From: Salipiger thiooxidans
GTDB taxonomy: Bacteria > Pseudomonadota > Alphaproteobacteria > Rhodobacterales > Rhodobacteraceae
Length of the DNA: 64,000 nucleotides
Direction: 5' to 3'
NCBI RefSeq assembly: GCF_900102075.1
Contig: NZ_FNAV01000004.1
Location: forward strand, 248,001 to 312,000
Shown piece after piece: positions 30,091 through 37,883 of this stretch (within the stretch, counting starts at the first letter, position 1; every line of letters begins with the position of its first letter). The notes under the pieces were generated by a model. The model saw only the letters and a list, made by a program, of their open reading frames with translations. It was not told where the DNA came from and searched no databases. Position numbers and translations under genes: made by a program.

Positions 30091-31124
30091 CCAACCAGAT
30101 GCTTGCCCTCGAGAAGTCGAAGCCCGAGACCGGCCTGTGGATGGTCGAGGCGCCGGTGCCCGAGATCGGGCCCGAGGATGTTCTCATCCGGATCAACAAG
30201 ACCGGCATCTGCGGCACCGACATTCACATCTGGAACTGGGACGCCTGGGCGCAGCGCACGGTGCCGGTGCCGCTCATCACCGGCCACGAGTTCGCGGGCG
30301 AAATCGTCGAGCTGGGCCGCGACGTGCGCGGGCTCGAGATCGGCCAGCGCTGTTCGGGCGAGGGACACCTGATCGGCCGCCAGAGCCGCCAGAGCCGCTC
30401 CGGGCGCTTCCATCTCGACCCCGAGACGCGAGGCATCGGGGTGAACGAGCAGGGGGCCTTTGCCGAGTACCTGCGCCTGCCGGCCTTCAACGTGGTGCCG
30501 CTGCCCGAGGCGGTGGACGACGAGATCGGCGCCATCCTCGACCCGCTGGGCAACGCGGTGCACACGGCGCTGAGCTACGACCTCGTGGGCGAGGACGTGC
30601 TGATCACCGGCGCGGGGCCCATCGGCATCATGGCGGCCGCCGTGGCGCGCCACGTGGGGGCCCGGCACGTGGTCATCACCGACGTGAACCCGGCGCGGCT
30701 CGAGCTTGCCGCCAAGGTCGCCGACGTGGTGCCGGTGAACGTGGCCGAGGAGGACCTGCGCGACGTCATCGCCCGGCTGAAGATGAAGGAGGGCTTCGAC
30801 GTCGGCCTCGAGATGTCCGGCAACCAGACGGCGCTCGACCAGATGGTCGAAAGCCTGGTGATGGGCGGGCGCATCGCGCTTCTGGGCATTCCGCCGGGCA
30901 AGAGCCCGGTCGACTGGTCGCGCATCGTGTTTAAGGCGATCACCCTCAAGGGCATCTACGGCCGTGAGATCTTCGAGACCTGGTACAAGATGATCGCGAT
31001 GCTCGAGAACGGGCTCGACGTGCGCCGCGTGATCACCCACCGCTTCAGCGCCCGCGACTTCCGCGAGGGCTTCGAGACCATGCGCAGCGGGGTCTCGGGC
31101 AAGGTCGTCCTCGACTGGCGCTGA
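30087..31124 (+). CDS. tdh: L-threonine 3-dehydrogenase lacking structural-zinc cysteines
   Basis: NAD-dependent oxidation of threonine to 2-amino-3-ketobutyrate, the substrate of the adjacent Kbl. The 345-residue MDR-fold protein keeps the catalytic zinc ligands C42 (GICGTD), H67 and E68 (GHEF) and the Rossmann loop '[10 protein letters not shown]'. At the positions of the four structural-zinc cysteines of E. coli Tdh (93, 96, 99, 107) it has G97, S100, S103 and D111. The rest aligns without gaps to the E. coli sequence as I recall it, so this is substitution, not truncation. Confidence 0.92.
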   Translation: MTNQMLALEKSKPETGLWMVEAPVPEIGPEDVLIRINKTGICGTDIHIWNWDAWAQRTVPVPLITGHEFAGEIVELGRDVRGLEIGQRCSGEGHLIGRQSRQSRSGRFHLDPETRGIGVNEQGAFAEYLRLPAFNVVPLPEAVDDEIGAILDPLGNAVHTALSYDLVGEDVLITGAGPIGIMAAAVARHVGARHVVITDVNPARLELAAKVADVVPVNVAEEDLRDVIARLKMKEGFDVGLEMSGNQTALDQMVESLVMGGRIALLGIPPGKSPVDWSRIVFKAITLKGIYGREIFETWYKMIAMLENGLDVRRVITHRFSARDFREGFETMRSGVSGKVVLDWR

Positions 31125-31226
31125 GGCGCCCGCCCGCCGCCCGCGGCTGGTCGCCGGAACACACCCGGCGGCATGCTGCGGCGCGGCCACTTTCCCCGCA
31201 CTGCCCATCGCTCTAGATTGAGCCGC

Positions 31227-31871
31227 ATGACAGCCGAATCCCCGGCCGAGCTGCCCGCGCCCGAGGCGCTTATGGCCTGCCCCTCCTGCGATGCACTTTA
31301 CGTCGAACGCCCTGTGGCGCCCGGCGAGACGGCGCGTTGCCTGCGCTGTCACGAGGTGCTCGAGGCACCTCGCCAGACCGCGATGACCCGCATCATCATG
31401 CTGGCGGTGTCTGCGATGATCCTGATGATCGCCGCGATCTTCTTCCCGTTCCTCGAGCTCGAGGCGGCGGGGCGGATGCACCGCTCGTCGCTGCTCGATA
31501 CGGTGCTGGCCTTCTCGAGCGGGCTCACCGCGCCGCTGACCATCGCCATGGCCTCGCTGATCGTCGTGGTGCCGATGATCCGCATCGGGGCGCTGATCTA
31601 CGTGATGGCGCCGATGGCCTTCGGGCACGCGCCCGCGCGCCACGCCGAGGTGGTGTTCCGCGTGGCCGAGAGCCTGCGGCCCTGGGCCATGGCCGAGATC
31701 TTCGTGGTCGGCGTCGCCGTGGCGCTCGTCAAGGTGGCGGGCATGGCGCATATCTTCATCGGGCCTGCCTTCTGGGCCTTCGTGGCGCTGGTCATCGTGA
31801 CCGTGCTGAAAGACAACTTCATGAGCAGGGTGACCCTATGGAAGACGCTGGAGCACCGGCGCCCATCCTGA
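31227..31871 (+). CDS. pqiA: paraquat-inducible protein A, first single-domain unit
   Basis: A 214-residue inner-membrane protein: an N-terminal zinc-ribbon-like segment with two Cys pairs (CPSCDALY and CLRCHEV, about residues 18-45) and four membrane helices. E. coli PqiA joins two such units in one chain; here they are separate genes overlapping by 34 bases. PqiA works with PqiB and PqiC in moving lipids between inner and outer membranes. ATG 31227 is chosen over upstream in-frame starts because the domain begins shortly after. Confidence 0.88.
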   Translation: MTAESPAELPAPEALMACPSCDALYVERPVAPGETARCLRCHEVLEAPRQTAMTRIIMLAVSAMILMIAAIFFPFLELEAAGRMHRSSLLDTVLAFSSGLTAPLTIAMASLIVVVPMIRIGALIYVMAPMAFGHAPARHAEVVFRVAESLRPWAMAEIFVVGVAVALVKVAGMAHIFIGPAFWAFVALVIVTVLKDNFMSRVTLWKTLEHRRPS

Positions 31872-32464
31872 CCGCGAAGGCGGCGGGGCTGGTGGGCTGC
31901 ACCCAATGCGGGCGCGTTCATCGCCCCGGCGTCGCCCGCTGCACCCGCTGCGGTGCCCGCCTGCAGAGCCGTGACGTCACGAGCCTGCAGCGGGTCTGGG
32001 CGTGGCTCTTCGCCGGGCTGGTGGTCTACATCCCCGCCAACATCTACCCCATGCTGCTCACGACGATCCTTGGCAAGACCTCGGAGAGCACCATCTTCGG
32101 CGGGGTGGTGGAGCTCATGCACCACGGATCCTACGGGGTGGCGGCCATCGTCTTCGGGGCGTCGATCGTCATCCCGATCTCGAAGTTCATCGCCATCGCC
32201 TACCTCGCGCTGAGCGTGCAGCACCAGGTGGCGATGTCGGCACACCGGCGGCACCAACTCTACGAGGCGGTGGAATTCATCGGGCGCTGGTCGATGATCG
32301 ATGTTTTCGTGGTTGCGATCCTGTCGTCTCTGGTGCAGCTCGATTTCGCGGCTTCCATCAATCCGGGGATCGCGGCGGTCAGCTTTGCGCTTTCCGTGGC
32401 CTTTACAATGATCTCGGCCCAGAGCTTCGACTCGCGGCTTATCTGGGACGTAGACGGGGAGTAG
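31838..32464 (+). CDS. pqiA: paraquat-inducible protein A, second single-domain unit
   Basis: A 208-residue homologue of the preceding protein: two Cys pairs (CTQCG and CTRCG, about residues 21-40), then four helices including 'VVYIPANIYPMLLTTILGKTSESTIFGGV', the most conserved PqiA stretch. The start lies 34 bases inside the previous gene in another frame, so the two domains are separate polypeptides that probably pair. The pqiB start follows 6 bases after its stop. Confidence 0.88.
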   Translation: MEDAGAPAPILTAKAAGLVGCTQCGRVHRPGVARCTRCGARLQSRDVTSLQRVWAWLFAGLVVYIPANIYPMLLTTILGKTSESTIFGGVVELMHHGSYGVAAIVFGASIVIPISKFIAIAYLALSVQHQVAMSAHRRHQLYEAVEFIGRWSMIDVFVVAILSSLVQLDFAASINPGIAAVSFALSVAFTMISAQSFDSRLIWDVDGE

Positions 32465-32470
32465 CGAGCG

Positions 32471-34576
32471 ATGACTGAACCGCGCCCGGCGGAAATGCAG
32501 ATCGAGGGGCCCAAGCGGTCCATCTGGCGGAACCTGTCGCTGACGTGGCTGGTGCCGATCCTGGCGCTCGCGGTAACGCTCGGCATCGCCTGGAAGAGCT
32601 TCTCCGAGCGCGGCTCGCGCATCGAGATCACCTTCGAGAACGCCGCCGGCATCGTCGCCGGCGAGACCTCGATCCGCTACCGCGACGTCGACATCGGCGT
32701 GGTCGAGGACGTCGCGTTCTCGTCCGACCTGACCTCGGTGCTGGTGAAGGCGCGGGTCGACAACAACGTGGCCTCGTCGCTGCCCGACGACGCGCAGTTC
32801 TGGGTCGTCCGGCCCGAGGTCAGCGCCTCGGGCATCACGGGGCTGAACACGGTGCTCTCGGGCGTCTATCTCGAGGCGGCGTTCGAGCCGCAGGCGGGGG
32901 CCGAGGCCACCCGTTTCACCGGGCTCGATTCCGCGCCGCTGGTGAAGCCGGGGATGGAGGGCACGCGCATCGTGCTGCGCGCCGCCAACGGCAGCATGCT
33001 CTCGGCCGGGGCGCCGATCCTGCACCAGGGCGTCGAGGTCGGCCGCATCGAGACGCCGAGGCTGCTCGATTCCGGCAAGGGGGTCATCGCCGACGCCTTC
33101 ATCGAGGCTCCCCATGACAAGCGCATCACCACCGCGACGCGGTTCTGGAACACCTCGGGTTTCAACGTGAACTTCGGACCGGGCGGGCTCGACCTGTCGG
33201 TGGGCTCGCTGTCCTCGCTGCTGCGTGGCGGCGTCGCCTTCGACACGGTGTTCTCCGGCGGCAGCCCGGTTGGCTCGCGCTACGTCTTCGACCTCTTCGA
33301 CGACGAAGGCGCGGCCCGCGACAGCGTGTTCAGCGAGACGCTCGACAACGCCGTGGACCTGGTCGTCGAGTTCGACGAGAGCGTGCGCGGTCTCGAGGCG
33401 GGCTCCTCGGTCACCTATCGCGGCCTCAAGGTCGGCTCGGTCACCGGCATCGGTGCCTTCATCGACGACACCAGCGGCCGTCAGCAGGTCAAGCTGCGCG
33501 CGTCGATCCAGATCGACCCGCGTTCGCTCGGGCTCGACGCCGACGCGCCGCAGGCCGAGACCATCCGCTTCCTCTCCGAGGCGGTGCAGGGCGGTCTGCG
33601 CGCGCGGCTGGCCTCGCAGGGGCTGTTCAGCAGCAACCTGATGATCGAGCTGGCCGAAATCCCCGACGCCGCGCCCGCCGCTCTTGGCATCTTCGACACC
33701 GAGGCGCCGGTGCTGCCCTCGGTGGCCTCGGACCTGCCGGATGTCGCTGCCACCGCCGAGGGGCTGTTCAAGCGCGTCGACAACCTGCCGGTCGAGGAAC
33801 TGATGGAGCAGGCGGTCGCCACCCTGCGCGCCATCGAGAGCTTTGCCAGCGACGAGAACCTGCGCAGCGTGCCGGGTGCGGTCACCGGCCTGCTCGACGA
33901 CGCCCGCGGTGTGATCGGCAGCGACGAGGTCCAGGCCCTGCCGGGCGAGCTCAACGCCACAGTCTTGGAACTGCGCGGCATCATCGAGGACCTGCGCACC
34001 GCCGACCTGGTGGGCAAGCTCGCCGAGACGCTGGAAAGCGCCACTGCCGCCGCCGACACGGTGACCGGCGTGGCGGACGACCTCTCGGGCGCCACCTCCG
34101 ATGTGCCGGCGCTGGTCGAGGATTTCCGCCAACTGGTCGAGAAGGCCAACTCGCTGGATCTCGAAGGCTTCGTGTCCGAGGCCTCGGCCCTGCTCGACAG
34201 CGCCGACCGTCTGATCGACAGCGACGACGCCCGCGCCCTGCCGGGCAGCATCGGCGACGCGCTGGACGAGATCCGCGCCGTGCTTGCCGAACTGCGCGAG
34301 GGCGGGGTGGTCGAGAACGCCAACGCCACGCTGGCCTCGGCCAGCGACGCCGCCGCGGCCATCGAGGAGGCGGCGCAGAGCCTGCCCAGCCTCTCGGCCC
34401 GGATCGAGAGCCTCGTCAGCGAGGCCGAGGTGGCGGTCCGGGGCTACGGCGAGAACTCGAGCTTCAACCGCGAGACCGTGGCGGCACTGCGCGAAGTGCG
34501 CGAGGCCGCCGAGGCGCTCACCAAGCTCGCCCGCCAGATCGAGCGCAACCCCAACTCCCTGCTATTTGGACGGTAA
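32471..34576 (+). CDS. pqiB: MCE-family lipid transport protein, PqiB type
   Basis: A 701-residue protein with one N-terminal membrane helix (about residues 22-42), three MCE domains (starting near 50, 163 and 296; e.g. 'RDVDIGVVEDV', 'HQGVEVGRIE', 'RGLKVGSVTGIG') and a long helical C-terminus (about 430-690). In E. coli, PqiB hexamers stack the MCE rings and the helices form a tunnel to the outer membrane. The C-terminal part is longer here than in E. coli PqiB and carries repeated 'ALPGxxxxxxxEIRxxLxxLR'-like stretches, consistent with an extended coiled-coil needle. Confidence 0.9.
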   Translation: MTEPRPAEMQIEGPKRSIWRNLSLTWLVPILALAVTLGIAWKSFSERGSRIEITFENAAGIVAGETSIRYRDVDIGVVEDVAFSSDLTSVLVKARVDNNVASSLPDDAQFWVVRPEVSASGITGLNTVLSGVYLEAAFEPQAGAEATRFTGLDSAPLVKPGMEGTRIVLRAANGSMLSAGAPILHQGVEVGRIETPRLLDSGKGVIADAFIEAPHDKRITTATRFWNTSGFNVNFGPGGLDLSVGSLSSLLRGGVAFDTVFSGGSPVGSRYVFDLFDDEGAARDSVFSETLDNAVDLVVEFDESVRGLEAGSSVTYRGLKVGSVTGIGAFIDDTSGRQQVKLRASIQIDPRSLGLDADAPQAETIRFLSEAVQGGLRARLASQGLFSSNLMIELAEIPDAAPAALGIFDTEAPVLPSVASDLPDVAATAEGLFKRVDNLPVEELMEQAVATLRAIESFASDENLRSVPGAVTGLLDDARGVIGSDEVQALPGELNATVLELRGIIEDLRTADLVGKLAETLESATAAADTVTGVADDLSGATSDVPALVEDFRQLVEKANSLDLEGFVSEASALLDSADRLIDSDDARALPGSIGDALDEIRAVLAELREGGVVENANATLASASDAAAAIEEAAQSLPSLSARIESLVSEAEVAVRGYGENSSFNRETVAALREVREAAEALTKLARQIERNPNSLLFGR

Positions 34577-34579
34577 CCC

Positions 34580-35140
34580 ATGAGCTTCAAGTTTCATCGC
34601 ATCCTGCCCTTCGCCCTGATCCTTGCCGCCTGCGGGGCCGAGCCGCGCTACCTCATCGACCCGCCGGTGCAGTCCGGCACCAGCCGCCTGCAGGTCTCCA
34701 CCCTCGAGGTGATGGACGTGTCGCTGCCGGCCTATGCCGAGGCGTCCGAGATCCTGCTCGAGGGCGAGGACGGGGCGCTGACGCAGGTCGACAACGCGCT
34801 CTGGGCCGACGATTCCCGCCGCGCGGTGACGCTGGCCATCGCCGAGCAGATCGGCCGGGCGTCCTCGGCCGCGGTCGCGCCGGAGCCCTGGCCGCTCGAG
34901 GAGGACGCGCAGGCGCAGGTGCACGTGTCGGTGTCGCGGATGGTGGCGCGGGCCAACGGCACGCTGTCGCTCGACGGGCAGTTCGCGGTGTCGTCCTACG
35001 ACCGCGTGGTGCGCGAGCGCATCCAGCGTTTCGCGATCACCGTGCCGATGGCAAGCGCCGATCCCGCGGGCATCGCGCAGGCCACCGGAGCCGCCATCGC
35101 CGAGCTCTCGTCGCAGATCACCGCAAGCCTCTCGCGCTGA
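34580..35140 (+). CDS. pqiC: PqiC-type outer-membrane lipoprotein
   Basis: A 186-residue lipoprotein (LILAAC, lipid cysteine at residue 18) of the ABC-type auxiliary lipoprotein family (DUF330 type): 'YLIDPP' directly after the anchor, 'ALWADD' near residue 73, and alternating strands and helices. It is the expected outer-membrane partner for the PqiB tunnel. It starts 3 bases after pqiB and is the last gene of the operon. Confidence 0.82.
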   Translation: MSFKFHRILPFALILAACGAEPRYLIDPPVQSGTSRLQVSTLEVMDVSLPAYAEASEILLEGEDGALTQVDNALWADDSRRAVTLAIAEQIGRASSAAVAPEPWPLEEDAQAQVHVSVSRMVARANGTLSLDGQFAVSSYDRVVRERIQRFAITVPMASADPAGIAQATGAAIAELSSQITASLSR

Positions 35141-35151
35141 GCGAGGGGCCG

Positions 35152-35175
35152 GGGCGCCCGCGGGGCGCGCCTTTT
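35152..35175 (+). terminator. terminator of the pqi operon
   Basis: A GC-rich hairpin (GCGCCC at 35154-35159 with GGGCGC at 35163-35168, extended by two pairs around one bulged base) is followed by TTTT (35172-35175). It separates the pqi operon from the convergent bpt gene. Confidence 0.7.
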
Positions 35176-35220
35176 GGTCAGGCCTTGATGTCAGGATGGC
35201 TCGCGAAAGGCGCGTCGCGC

Positions 35221-36033
35221 TCAGCCGCGCGAGTCCGGCAGCGAGATGTTGGCGACCTGCTCGGCGATCGGATCGGTCGAGAGCGGGTGGCACTCTTCCG
35301 CGTAATCCGCCGTGTCCATCATCCGCTCCCAGCGGCCGCGCCGGTAGACCTCGAGCGCGCCGAACTGGGCCTTGTAACCCATCTTGGGCGAGCCCGGCAC
35401 CCAGTAGCCGAGGTAGACATACGGCAGCCCCGCCTCGCGGGCGATCTCGACATGGTCGAGGATCATCCACGTGCCAAGGCTCTTTCGCTGCAGCTCGGGC
35501 TCGTAGAACGAGTAGACCATCGACACGCCGTCATCGAGCACGTCGGTCAGGCATACCGCCTTGAGCGCGCCGCTCTCGCGGTCGGTGTATTCCACCACAC
35601 GCGACCGGATCGGCGTTTCTTCGACCATCGCGGCGAACTCGAAGATATCCATGTCGGCCATGCCGCCATCGGCGTGGCGGGCGTCGAGATAGCGGCGGAA
35701 CAGCGAGAACTGGTCCTCGGTGGCCCAGGGGCTCGAGGCCCGGCGCGCGAGGTTGTCGTTGCGGCGGAGCGTGCGGCGCTGGCTCTTGGTGGGCTCGAAC
35801 CGGCGCACGTCGATGCGGGCCGAGAGACAGGCGGCGCAATCCGAACAGGACGGCCGGTAGAGCACGTTCTGCGAACGACGGAATCCCTGCTTCGAGAGGC
35901 TGTCGTTCAGCTTCTCGGCGTTGTCGCCCTGAAGGGCGGTGAAGAGCTTGCGCTCCATGCGTCCCGGCAGGTACGGGCAGGCCTGCGGGGCCGTCACATA
36001 GAATTGCGGCGCAAGCGGCAGCGAATGGCGCAT
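35221..36033 (-). CDS. bpt: aspartate/glutamate leucyltransferase (Bpt-type arginyltransferase family)
   Basis: Transfers leucine from tRNA to proteins with N-terminal Asp or Glu, making them substrates of the ClpS/ClpAP N-degron pathway. The 270-residue protein has '[15 protein letters not shown]' and '[15 protein letters not shown]' (cysteines 19, 62, 65, 68), '[19 protein letters not shown]' and '[20 protein letters not shown]', all family hallmarks. The ATG at 36033 gives the known N-terminus ([12 protein letters not shown]); the upstream extension is not conserved. Also annotated ate. Convergent with pqiC. Confidence 0.92.
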   Translation of the reverse strand: MRHSLPLAPQFYVTAPQACPYLPGRMERKLFTALQGDNAEKLNDSLSKQGFRRSQNVLYRPSCSDCAACLSARIDVRRFEPTKSQRRTLRRNDNLARRASSPWATEDQFSLFRRYLDARHADGGMADMDIFEFAAMVEETPIRSRVVEYTDRESGALKAVCLTDVLDDGVSMVYSFYEPELQRKSLGTWMILDHVEIAREAGLPYVYLGYWVPGSPKMGYKAQFGALEVYRRGRWERMMDTADYAEECHPLSTDPIAEQVANISLPDSRG

Positions 36034-36183
36034 ATCGATCCTGTCGGCTGTTCCGGAGAAAAACGTAGCAACGAATCGAAGACCCGCCAACCCCCCCGAA
36101 AATAGGGAGCCGGCGGGCCAATTCAAATCACGCGGAGGTGCGTCGGGCGGAGGCAGCTGGCGGCGCCCAGGCGCCGCCCCGGA

Positions 36184-36633
36184 TCATGCCCGCTTGTTGA
36201 GCGCCGTGGTGCCCAGCAGCAGGTCCGACAGGCCCTGGCCGCGCTCGGTGGCGAACATGCAGACGATCGAGACGATCTGCAGCGGGGCGACCGACACGGC
36301 GACGGTGTAGCCCAGCGTGTGCATGAAGGCCTGCCCGAAATCGAGCTTCTCGCCGCGCCAGTCGCGGAACTCGATGGCCATGAGGCGCATGCCCCAGGTG
36401 GCCGAGCCGTTGGCGATGGTCACCACGCGGTAGGCGAAGCTGATCACCATCCAGAATGCGAGGAAGAAGAAGGCGCCGAGGAAGGCGGTGAAGGCCAGTG
36501 CGATGAAGACCAGGATCGCGACGATGATCGAGTCCACGATCCACGCGAGACCGCGCTTGAGGGTCACGCTGTCGTAGAAGGCGCTCTGGCGCACGGGGTC
36601 GGGAAGTTGCGAATAGGATCCGTCGGTGAACAT
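36184..36633 (-). CDS. RDD family membrane protein
   Basis: A 149-residue inner-membrane protein with four likely helices. 'LKRGLAWIVDSIIVAIL' starts the RDD domain (here RGL...D), 'GSATWGMRLMAIEFRD' is the central motif, and it ends 'RGQGLSDLLLGTTALNKRA'. RDD proteins are mostly uncharacterised; some affect ion homeostasis. ATG 36633 removes a 17-residue upstream stretch unlike the family. Same strand and order as bpt downstream, 150 bases apart. Confidence 0.85.
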   Translation of the reverse strand: MFTDGSYSQLPDPVRQSAFYDSVTLKRGLAWIVDSIIVAILVFIALAFTAFLGAFFFLAFWMVISFAYRVVTIANGSATWGMRLMAIEFRDWRGEKLDFGQAFMHTLGYTVAVSVAPLQIVSIVCMFATERGQGLSDLLLGTTALNKRA

Positions 36634-36680
36634 CCGGGCTCTCGTCTGGGGGGCGGGGATAAGGTTACGTGGAGTGTAGC

Positions 36681-36705
36681 CCATGGCCCCGGGGTGGGGC
36701 CATGG
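36681..36705. other. perfect hairpin between the DUF2852 and RDD genes
   Basis: A 10-bp perfect stem (CCATGGCCCC, GGGGCCATGG) with a 5-base loop, 13 bases past the DUF2852 stop on the minus strand. No T-run follows on either strand, so it may be a U-less terminator or a processing site. Confidence 0.5.
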
Positions 36706-36717
36706 GGGGGGACGCGC

Positions 36718-37155
36718 TCAGGCGTCCTCTTTCTCGTCTTCCTTCACGTCGCGGGCGTTGCGGGCGCGATCGTCCATGAACTGGTCGAACTCTGCCTTGT
36801 CGCGGGCCTCGCGCAGACGCTGGAGGAAGTCCTCGAAGCTCTTCTGCTCGTCCTCGAGCCGGCGCAGCGTATCGAGCTTGTAGGCGTCGAAGGCGGCGTT
36901 GCCCGAGGGCCGCATCGCGTTGAAGCCGTGACGATAGGCGTGACGGTCAGGACGGTGGCGGCAGGATTTTCCGAACATGCGTTTGCTCCAGATCATGTAT
37001 GCGAGAAGGCCAAGTCCGATCGGCCAGAAGAAAATGAAGCCAAGTACCATGGCCACGATCCAGGCGGGTCTGCCGCGCTCGTCGAGCCATGCCTCGGCGC
37101 GCTTGAGCCACCCGGGATTGGCGGGGCGGTCTTCATAGTGCACAGCGGCGGTCAT
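36718..37155 (-). CDS. DUF2852-type membrane protein
   Basis: A 145-residue protein with one membrane helix ('WIVAMVLGFIFFWPIGLGLLAYMIW', about residues 31-55) and a charged, helical cytoplasmic tail ('ALDKL'-like stretch 'AYKLDTLRRLEDEQKSFEDFLQRLREARDKAEFDQFMDDR'). This matches DUF2852, an alphaproteobacterial family of unknown function; the name is recalled. AAGGA lies 8 bases before the ATG at 37155. Its upstream region carries two matching inverted repeats, so it is probably tightly regulated. Confidence 0.85.
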   Translation of the reverse strand: MTAAVHYEDRPANPGWLKRAEAWLDERGRPAWIVAMVLGFIFFWPIGLGLLAYMIWSKRMFGKSCRHRPDRHAYRHGFNAMRPSGNAAFDAYKLDTLRRLEDEQKSFEDFLQRLREARDKAEFDQFMDDRARNARDVKEDEKEDA

Positions 37156-37182
37156 TGCGGTGTCCTTTGTCTCTCGTTGTTC

Positions 37183-37262
37183 AATGTGAATGTCTTTCAC
37201 ATTATGCTAGATCGGAACCCGGACGGTGCTTATCAAGGGTCGATGTGAAGGTTTTTTACATT
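37183..37262 (-). promoter_or_regulatory. two operator-like inverted repeats upstream of the DUF2852 gene
   Basis: Site 1 is a perfect 8-bp inverted repeat, AATGTGAA-N5-TTCACATT (37183-37203), centred 38 bases before the start codon. Site 2 is ATGTGAA-N5-TTTACAT (37243-37261), with one mismatch and the same 5-base spacer, centred 59 bases further upstream. The shared arm sequence and spacing indicate one dimeric regulator. The core TGTGA-N7-TCACA resembles CRP-type sites but with 7 instead of 6 spacer bases. Confidence 0.65.
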
Positions 37263-37311
37263 CACCTGAAGAGAGGTTAATTTTCAGCGCCTTAAAGGCA
37301 TATCTGCACGA

Positions 37312-37773
37312 TCACATCGGGATCGGACGCTGTTCCTCGATCGCCTCCATGGCGAAATACGAGGTCACGGTCTCGAGCTCGATCTCCTCGATCAGGCGCT
37401 TGTAGACCTCGTCATAGCTGTTCATGTCGCGGGTGATGATCTTCAGCAGGTAGTCGTATTCGCCGCCGATCCGGAAGAAGTCGATGACATCCGGGATCGC
37501 CGAGACATGGGTGCGGAAGCGCTTCAGCCAGGCGGCGGAGTGGTGCCGCGTCTTGATCATCACGAAGACCACCAGCCCTGCGCCCAGCTGGTTGCGGTCC
37601 AGCACCACCGTGTGGTTGCGGATGACGCCGGCGGCGTCCAGCGCCTTGAGCCTCCGCCAGCAGGCGTTCTGCGACAGGCCGACACGCTCGCTCAGTGCGC
37701 GCTGCGAGAGCGAGGCGTCGCGTTGCAGTTCGGCGAGGATGCGGTGGTCAATGTGATCGAGTTTTAGAGACAT
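37312..37773 (-). CDS. Lrp/AsnC family transcriptional regulator
   Basis: A 153-residue protein. The N-terminal winged helix-turn-helix is clear ('LDHIDHRILAELQRDASLSQRALSERVGLSQNACWRRLKALDAAGVIRNH', residues 4-52) and the C-terminal RAM/effector domain contains 'FFRIGGEYDYLLKIITRDMNSYDEVYKRL'. The start at 37773 gives the usual N-terminus. It is divergent from the class V PLP enzyme, so it most likely controls that gene in response to an amino acid. Confidence 0.92.
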   Translation of the reverse strand: MSLKLDHIDHRILAELQRDASLSQRALSERVGLSQNACWRRLKALDAAGVIRNHTVVLDRNQLGAGLVVFVMIKTRHHSAAWLKRFRTHVSAIPDVIDFFRIGGEYDYLLKIITRDMNSYDEVYKRLIEEIELETVTSYFAMEAIEEQRPIPM

Positions 37774-37883
37774 TATTGGATCATATGATAGAAAATTGTG
37801 GCTTGGAAGGTGAAAATATGTGAAGTCTTCTCGATTTCGCGGTGACATATTGGTTGCCAGACCTTCCCCGAAACGAGATGCTA
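37774..37883. promoter_or_regulatory. divergent regulatory region between the lrp-like and class V PLP genes
   Basis: A 110-base AT-rich gap. It contains a perfect 10-bp palindrome ATCATATGAT (37780-37789) close to the regulator start, a plausible Lrp-type autoregulatory site, and a single ATGTGAA half-site (37818-37824) identical to the arm of the inverted repeats before the DUF2852 gene. Confidence 0.4.
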
